A stretch of 26,938 nucleotides of DNA from JAMCXS01 sp964459065 (GTDB taxonomy: Bacteria > Acidobacteriota > Terriglobia > UBA7540). Below the pieces are notes generated by a model. That model had not been told where the DNA came from. It worked only from the letters and a program-made list of their open reading frames with translations, and searched no databases. Shown here piece by piece: positions 21,604 to 26,938 of the stretch (position 1 is its first letter; each line of letters starts with the position of its first letter). The stretch covers positions 1 through 26,938 of the forward strand of contig CAYWMN010000015.1 in assembly GCA_964459065.1 (NCBI GenBank). The letters run 5' to 3'. The position numbers were made by a program, and so were the translations under genes.

Positions 21604-22836
21604 ATGACCGACAACGGAAATGGTGAAGGGCTGCGGGTCGATTTTTCAGACAATATTCGCCGCGGGGCCAAAATCAAGGTCATCGGGATCGGCGGAGGCG
21701 GCGGAAACGCCATCAACCGCATGATTGCGGCCCGGGTTGAAGGCGTGGAGTTTATGGTGGCCAACACGGACCTTCAGGCGCTGGAGACCTCGAAGGCTCC
21801 CGTGAAAATTCAACTGGGGGCGAAGCTGACCAAGGGGCTTGGCGCCGGAGCCAATCCCGACGTGGGCCGGGCCGCCGCGCTGGAAGATACCGAGAAGATT
21901 ATCGAAGCTCTTGACGGGGCGGACATGATCTTTGTGACCGCCGGGCTGGGCGGGGGCACGGGTACGGGCGGTGCTCCGATTGTGGCAAGCCTGGCCCGGG
22001 AACACGGCCCCAAGACCGTGGGAGTGGTTCACACGCGCGCCCTGGCGCCGCTGGTGTACGTGATCGTCGCGGCGCTCATCGTCCTGTGNNNNNNNNNNGA
22101 AGGGCGGCGAAGAATGACGCAGGCCGAGTTCGGGCTTTCGGAATTGAGCCAGGCCGTGGACACGGTCATTTGCATCCCGAACGAGCGCCTGATGCAATAT
22201 GTGGACAAAGGCACCAGCTTTTTTGAGGCGTTTCGGATTGCGGACGATGTTCTTCGCCAGGGTGTCCAGGGCATTTCAGACATCATCACGATCACGGGCA
22301 TCATCAATCGCGACTTTGCCGACATTAAGACCATTATGGAAGGCATGGGCTATGCGGTGATGGGAACCGCCGTCGGCAGTGGCGAAAACCGGGCCGTGGA
22401 AGCTACCAACCAGGCGATTGCCAGCCCGCTGCTGGAAGACGCCTCCATCGACGGTGCGCAGGGTATTCTCCTGAACATTACCGGATCAACCGCTCTGACG
22501 CTGCACGAAGTTCACGAGGCTTCCAGCATCGTTCAGAAAGCCGCCGCTGAGAACGCCAACATTATTTTTGGGGCGGTCCATGACGAATCGATGGAGGATT
22601 CGATCAAGGTGACGGTGATCGCCACGGGAATCAAATCGGAAAAGATGGGGATCAAACCCCTTTCCGGCATTTCACCCGCGCTGCGGACAGCTCAGCAGAG
22701 CGTCAAGAACGCTAAACTGCGCCGGGACAAACTACCCGTCGAGGCTCCGGCGGAAAACGTGACCACGGAAATTCAAAGCGACGACCTGGACATTCCGGCG
22801 TTCCTGCGGCGGCCTCTGCGGAAAGAAACCGATTGA
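21604..22836 (+). CDS. ftsZ: Cell division GTPase FtsZ (interrupted by an assembly flaw)
   Basis: FtsZ is the tubulin-like GTPase that forms the division ring. Visible motifs include KVIGIGGGGGNAINRM, the GTP signature GGGTGTG at residues 116-122, VDTVICIPNERLM, the NRDFADIKTIM T7 loop, and the C-terminal peptide DLDIPAFLRR that binds FtsA. ATG 21604 has GGGAGCGAG just ahead. Between VGVV (ending at 22029) and EGRRRMTQAE (from 22099), where the family has about six residues (TKPFxF-like), the window has 59 bases of unrelated hydrophobic coding sequence and 10 N. The frame is preserved across the N run, probably by chance. The true gene is likely intact and about 390-395 residues. Confidence 0.93.
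   Translation: MTDNGNGEGLRVDFSDNIRRGAKIKVIGIGGGGGNAINRMIAARVEGVEFMVANTDLQALETSKAPVKIQLGAKLTKGLGAGANPDVGRAAALEDTEKIIEALDGADMIFVTAGLGGGTGTGGAPIVASLAREHGPKTVGVVHTRALAPLVYVIVAALIVLXXXXEGRRRMTQAEFGLSELSQAVDTVICIPNERLMQYVDKGTSFFEAFRIADDVLRQGVQGISDIITITGIINRDFADIKTIMEGMGYAVMGTAVGSGENRAVEATNQAIASPLLEDASIDGAQGILLNITGSTALTLHEVHEASSIVQKAAAENANIIFGAVHDESMEDSIKVTVIATGIKSEKMGIKPLSGISPALRTAQQSVKNAKLRRDKLPVEAPAENVTTEIQSDDLDIPAFLRRPLRKETD
22089..22098. other. Run of 10 N inside ftsZ
   Basis: Ten undetermined bases join two pieces of ftsZ. The 59 bases just before the run do not match the FtsZ family, which suggests an erroneous contig end. Confidence 0.95.
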
Positions 22837-22877
22837 AGGTTGAATTCTGCTCAGGTGTCCGGCCGCCCGAAAACAGG

Positions 22878-22920
22878 CTGCCGGCCCGCAGGAATGCGGC
22901 CCATCCGGCAGGGTTTTCTT
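22878..22920 (+). terminator. Intrinsic terminator-like hairpin after ftsZ
   Basis: CTGCCGG (22878-22884) pairs with CCGGCAG (22905-22911), enclosing a second stem CCGCA (22886-22890) with TGCGG (22895-22899) and a GGAA loop. The T-rich stretch GGTTTTCTT follows at 22912-22920. It lies 41 bases after the ftsZ stop and probably ends the dcw transcript. Confidence 0.7.
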
Positions 22921-22976
22921 CCTTGTGAAGCGCCGCAGCTCTACAGCCCGCTCAAGGACGGAGAGTTTCAGTCCTG

Positions 22977-23918
22977 ATGAAATCGCTCAATCCAAACTTG
23001 CAAGCAGCCTATGCGGAGTGCCGGCGGCTGGCCCGGCGCCATTATGAGAATTTTCCGGTGGCTTCGCTTCTGGTGCCCCGCGACCGGCGGGATGCGCTGG
23101 CGGCCCTTTACGCCTTTGCCCGCGCCGCGGATGACTTTGCGGATGAGCCGGGCGTGGAGGGACGGCTTGAAAAGCTGGCCGGCTGGCGGCGCAGGCTTTA
23201 TGAATGCGTCGAGAAAGAGTCCAGCCATCCGATATTTCTGGCTCTTGGGGATGCGATTCGCACTTACAACCTCAGCATTTCCAACCTGGACAATCTGCTT
23301 CGGGCGTTTGAATTGGACGTGCGGCAAAATCGGCATCAGGATTTCGCTTCTCTCGTTCACTATAGTCAATATTCCGCGAATCCCATCGGGCGCGTGGTTC
23401 TGGAGTTATTCGGCCACCGCGAGCCGGAACTGATCGCCTGCTCGGACAGCATCTGCACCGGCTTGCAACTGACCAATATTTGGCAGGACGTCCGGATTGA
23501 CCTGGAGCGCGACCAAGTTTACCTGCCTCTGAAGGATCTGGAAAGATTTAACATTTCGATTGCCGACTTGCGGCAGTGGGGGCTTCAGGAGCCAGGAAAG
23601 CCGGGTCCGGGTCCGGACAAGCGGTGGCGCGAACTGATGGCGCTTGAGGTGGGACGGACCTGGGAGTTCTTCGAGCAAGGGAGACCGTTGCCGGAGCGTG
23701 TCGATCCCGCCTTGCGCCGCCAGCTTCGGATGACCTGGCTTACGGCAACGGAGATTTTGTCCAGAATTGAAGCTGTCGACTACGATGTTTTCAGGCGGCG
23801 TCCCAAGCTGAAGGTGTTTGATTATTTACGGCTTTATCTCAGAGCGCGCCGGCCCATCGGGTCCCGGGTTGCCGCGCGCTCTCGTGAAGTTGCAGACGGC
23901 CCTCAGCGCCCGGTATAA
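22977..23918 (+). CDS. hpnC: Hydroxysqualene synthase HpnC (squalene/phytoene synthase family)
   Basis: In the HpnCDE route, HpnD makes presqualene diphosphate from two farnesyl diphosphates, HpnC converts it to hydroxysqualene, and HpnE reduces that to squalene for hopanoids. This 313-residue protein has the first Asp-rich motif ADDFADE at residues 51-57 and the second in WQDVRIDLERD (Asp171, Asp175, Asp179), both binding diphosphate through magnesium. HYENFPVASLLVPRDRRDALAALYAFAR, SANPIGRVVLELFG and CTGLQLTNIWQDV resemble HpnC more than HpnD. ATG 22977 has GGAGAG about 11 bases ahead. It comes after the ftsZ terminator, so it is likely transcribed separately, together with hpnE 74 bases downstream. 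Confidence 0.85.
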   Translation: MKSLNPNLQAAYAECRRLARRHYENFPVASLLVPRDRRDALAALYAFARAADDFADEPGVEGRLEKLAGWRRRLYECVEKESSHPIFLALGDAIRTYNLSISNLDNLLRAFELDVRQNRHQDFASLVHYSQYSANPIGRVVLELFGHREPELIACSDSICTGLQLTNIWQDVRIDLERDQVYLPLKDLERFNISIADLRQWGLQEPGKPGPGPDKRWRELMALEVGRTWEFFEQGRPLPERVDPALRRQLRMTWLTATEILSRIEAVDYDVFRRRPKLKVFDYLRLYLRARRPIGSRVAARSREVADGPQRPV

Positions 23919-23992
23919 ACGGGGAAGGGCGCTTAAAGATGTTGTGCGGCGGACCGTCGTCCTATCTCCCGGCTTGAAGATAACAACCTGCC

Positions 23993-25333
23993 ATGTCGAA
24001 GGACATCATCATCATCGGCGGTGGTTTTGCAGGGCTGGCCGCCGGCGTGGCTCTGGGCAAGGCCGGCCGGCGTGTGCTGCTGCTGGAGCAAAAGCCCTAT
24101 CTTGGCGGCCGGGCGCGTTCTTTCCGCGAAGCCGCCACCGGCTCAATTGTCGATAACGGCCAGCACCTGTTGATGGGGTGCTATCACGAAACCTTCAAAT
24201 TTCTTGAAACCATCGGAATGAGTGACGCGATCCGGCTTGAGCCGCAGCTGCGGGTGCGCTTCCTTGACCCGGGAAGAAAAGTCAGTGAGCTGAAATGCCC
24301 GAGTCTGCCCTCGCCGTGGCACCTGCTGGCCGGAGTTCTTCTTTCAAACAGCTTTTCGTTCCGGGAAAAACTCGACGTCCTGCGGATGGGAAAGGCCTTG
24401 CGCGGCGCTCGAAGCGCTGCAAAGTTTCAGGCTGTGGCCGACGGCCTTACCGTGGATGAGTGGCTCGGCCGGCTGGGACAATCAGAAAGCTTAAGGCGCA
24501 ATTTCTGGGACCTCATCTGCATTGCCGCGATGAACGAGGATCCGCGGATCGCCTCAGCGGTGTTGTTTGAGAGGGTTCTGCAACGGGCGCTGTTCACCTC
24601 GCCCCTGGATTCCCGGCTGGGGGTTCCGCGCCAAGGGCTGAGCGATTGCTACACGGACGCTGCGGTTCGAACCATCCGCGGCCAGGGCGGTGAAGTGGAA
24701 CTGCGCCGGGACGTGCGCGGACTTATCCTTTCCGAGGGAGCCTGCAAGGGGGTCCGGCTTGTTGACGGTTCCGTTCTTGAGGCCGAAACGGTGGTAAGCG
24801 CCGTACCTTGGTACGTGTTCCCGAAATTTCTTTCCGCAGACCGGATGAGTTCAGACCCGTTTTTTTCGCGCCTTACGGCCCTCAAGCCGGCGCCCATCAT
24901 TTCAATTTACCTGTGGTTTGACCGGCCGGTTACTTCTTTTGATTTTGCCGGATTGCGCGGCACCACCATTCAGTGGCTCTTCAACAAAGGTCGGATTACC
25001 GGCGCGCAGCAGAACTACCTGTCGCTGGTGCTCAGCGGAGCGCACGAGCACGTCGGCCGGTCAAAAGATGATTTAACCGATGCGGCGCTTCGCGATCTGG
25101 ATTGTCTGCTTCCCGGCGTCCAGGATGCCAAACTTATTCACTCGCTGGTGATTAAGGAGCGCTTCGCGACATTTTCGCCGGCGGTGGAGGCCGAGTCCGC
25201 GCGTCCCTCAACTCGAACCCCGGTTCGCGGACTCTTTCTTGCCGGAGACTGGACGGATACCGGACTGCCCGCCACGATTGAAGGGGCGGTGCAAAGCGGA
25301 CATGCGGCCGCCCGGGAAATCCTGCGGCAATAN
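23993..25333 (+). CDS. hpnE: Hydroxysqualene dehydroxylase HpnE (FAD-dependent)
   Basis: HpnE reductively removes the hydroxyl of hydroxysqualene to give squalene. The N-terminal FAD site reads IIIIGGGFAGLAAGVALGKAGRRVLLLEQ followed by LGGRARSF, typical of the phytoene desaturase-like amine oxidase family, and the C-terminal flavin motif is GLFLAGDWTDTGLPATIEGAVQSGHAAAREIL. NGQHLLMGCYHETFKFLETIG is characteristic of HpnE. The frame reaches codon 447, which reads TA plus the first N of the gap at 25333. After GHAAAREILRQ a stop (TAA or TAG) is expected, giving a 446-residue protein, the normal length. The reading frame continuing beyond the gap is not real. The ribosome site is weak. HpnD is not between hpnC and hpnE as it often is. 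Confidence 0.87.
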
Positions 25334-25432
25334 NNNNNNNNNNNNNNNNNNNNNNNNNNNNNNNNNNNNNNNNNNNNNNNNNNNNNNNNNNNNNNNNNNN
25401 NNNNNNNNNNNNNNNNNNNNNNNNNNNNNNNN
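25333..25432. other. Assembly gap of 100 N
   Basis: A run of exactly 100 undetermined bases separates the 3' end of hpnE from the 3' end of glyA. A round 100 usually marks a gap of unknown length, so genes could be missing here and the true distance is unknown. Confidence 0.95.
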
Positions 25433-26696
25433 CCTTCAGGCGGCTCGCGTAAAGCGGGAACCTTGCGGCGAGCGCCTCGACTTCGCCGCGCACCCGCCGC
25501 AACACGGATTCATCCTCCAGATTGTGGAGCACTTCGGCAATCCATCGCCCGATTTGCTTCATCTCGGGTTCCTTCAAGCCCCGCGTCGTGACGGCCGGGG
25601 TGCCGACTCTAATGCCGCTGGCTACCATCGGAGGATTGGGGTCAAACGGGATGGCGTTCTTGTTGACGGTGATGGCGGCTCGCTCCAGGCCTTTTTCAGC
25701 CTGCTTGCCGGTCACCTGTTTGGAGAAAACATCCACCAGCATCAGGTGATTGTCGGTGCCGCCCGAAACGATCCGGAAGCCTTCGGACGCAAGCGTCTGG
25801 CAGAGTGTTTTGGCATTGGAGATGATCTGCTGCTGGTACTGGCGGAATTCCGGCTGAAGCGCTTCAAGGAAGCAGACGGCCTTGGCGGCGATCACGTGCA
25901 TGAGCGGGCCGCCCTGAACTCCCGGGAACACCGTTTTGTCGAGCGCCTTGGCAAATTGCGCTTTGCAGAACACCATGCCGCCTCGAGGGCCTCGCAGCGT
26001 CTTGTGGGTGGTGGTGGTAACAAAGTCGGCGTGCGGTATGGGACTTGGATGCAGCCCCGCCGCGATGAGGCCTGCGATGTGCGCCATATCGACCATCAGC
26101 AGCGCGCCGGATTTTTTGGCGATCTCCCCGAATCGTTCAAAGTTGATCGTTCGCGGATAGGCGCTTGCGCCGGCCACAATCAACTTGGGCTTGTGCTCCA
26201 TGGCCAGGCGTTCAAGCTCGTCGTAGTCGATGGTTTCGGTTTCCTTGCTCACCCCGTAGGAGACAATGTTGTAGAGCTTGCCGGAGAGATTGAGCGGATG
26301 TCCGTGCGTCAGGTGGCCGCCGTGGGCGAGGCTCATGCCGAGAAGCGTGTCGCCGGGCTCGAGCACCGTCATGTAGACGGACTGGTTGGCCTGGGCGCCG
26401 CTGTGCGGCTGAACGTTGCAGTGCTCGGCGTCAAAAAGCTTCTTGGCGCGCTCAATGGCAAGGGATTCGGCCACATCAACGAATTCGCAGCCGCCGTAGT
26501 AACGCTTGCCGGGCAGACCCTCGGCGTACTTGTTGGTCAGGGGAGAGCCCATCGCTTCCAGCACGGCTTCGCTGACAAAGTTTTCTGAGGCAATCAGCTC
26601 GAGCGTATTGGCCTGGCGCTCAACTTCGCGGCTGATCGATTGGGCGATTTCCGGGTCCACTTCACTGAGGCTCCGGAAGGGGTGAATCTGGGTCAT
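25433..26696 (-). CDS. glyA: Serine hydroxymethyltransferase (3' end lost in gap)
   Basis: GlyA interconverts serine and glycine with tetrahydrofolate, supplying one-carbon units, using pyridoxal phosphate in the cytoplasm. About 421 residues are visible. LELIASENFVSEAVLEAMGSPLTNKYAEGLPGKRYYGG, NVQPHSGAQAN, MVDMAHIAGLIAAG and TTTTHKTLRGPRGG with the Schiff-base Lys232 are diagnostic. The last readable residues are RFPLYASRLK, and related proteins end within a few residues of this point, so the truncation is small. The ATG at 26694-26696 is preceded on its strand by GGAGAAAAG at a suitable distance, and a promoter lies about 80 bases upstream. It converges with hpnE across the gap. It may help process glycine from the glycolate route, but that link is inference. 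Confidence 0.96.
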
Positions 26697-26773
26697 GATC
26701 TTTTCTCCGGCTTCGTGTCGATATGAATTGCAGGGTTTCCTTAACTTGGGTGACTGAGAATTCTTGAATCCAT

Positions 26774-26802
26774 ATTTTATCGGAGGCGGCGCAGCTTGGC
26801 AA
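26774..26802 (-). promoter_or_regulatory. Sigma70-type promoter of glyA
   Basis: On the minus strand TTGCCA (26802-26797) and TAAAAT (26779-26774) are separated by exactly 17 bases. Transcription would start near 26767, about 70 bases before the glyA ATG. I see no riboswitch-like structure in that leader. Confidence 0.6.
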
Positions 26803-26883
26803 TTGCTGCCGCCGGACGCTCCCGCCTCACCGGCAAAAATGACGGACTCGCGGCTGGCTTACTCAATCGGAGAATCGCAGGAC

Positions 26884-26938
26884 TGGAGGCGCGGGGGAGA
26901 ATCGAACTCCCGCATAAAGGTTTTGCAGACCTCTCCCT
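26884..26938 (-). tRNA. tRNA-Cys (GCA), 5' part beyond the window
   Basis: On the minus strand the anticodon arm is GAGGT, loop CTGCAAA, ACCTT, with anticodon GCA. A 5-base variable loop, the T arm GGGAG-TTCGATT-CTCCC, the acceptor half CCGCGCC, discriminator T and an encoded CCA (26886-26884) follow. The U73 discriminator is the identity element of tRNA-Cys. The 5' acceptor strand and most of the D arm lie outside the window. Confidence 0.9.

Noticed and set aside
25239..26588. 449-codon plus-strand frame crossing the N gap opposite glyA
   Set aside because: It exists only because N codons do not stop translation and because it mirrors glyA.

Overview
This window is most probably from an Acidobacteriota or similar Gram-negative genome, likely a metagenome assembly because it carries two runs of N. 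The lineage is inferred from the GC-rich, uninterrupted cell-wall/division cluster, a meso-diaminopimelate type MurE, and hopanoid-type squalene genes next to it. No rRNA or other decisive marker is present.

Layout. Bases 1-1398 hold the last codons of a GlcE-like FAD oxidase subunit and a complete glcF, followed by acetyl-CoA synthetase (1579-3555); these suggest glycolate/acetate carbon use. Bases 3556-4414 contain no gene but have repeats, an AT-rich palindromic island, hairpins and a very good sigma70 promoter for mraZ. Bases 4415-22836 are a full dcw cluster on the plus strand: mraZ, rsmH, ftsL, ftsI, murE, murF, mraY, a small ribbon-helix-helix (RHH) gene, murD, ftsW, murG, murC, murB, ftsQ, ftsA, ftsZ. 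A terminator-like hairpin follows ftsZ. Bases 22977-25333 hold hpnC and hpnE (squalene synthesis). After a 100-N gap, glyA lies on the minus strand, and a partial minus-strand tRNA-Cys runs off the window end.

How it works together. MurE, MurF, MurD and MurC build the UDP-MurNAc-pentapeptide; MurB supplies UDP-MurNAc; MraY and MurG make lipid I and II; FtsW and FtsI polymerise and crosslink septal glycan; FtsZ, FtsA, FtsQ and FtsL form the divisome; MraZ probably represses the front promoter. No ddl is present in the cluster.

Most interesting signal. Between mraY and murD sits a 60-residue RHH-like protein gene, not part of the standard dcw set. It has its own near-consensus promoter, a perfect palindrome covering the -10, and a GTGA stop/start overlap with murD. 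This looks like an autoregulated switch for the second half of the division cluster. Other notable points are 10-bp-phased repeats at the mraZ start site (a candidate MraZ box), a long acidic tail on MurD, an SSD instead of SSN motif in FtsI, an extended -10 promoter 11 bases before murE, and a probable assembly error inside ftsZ.
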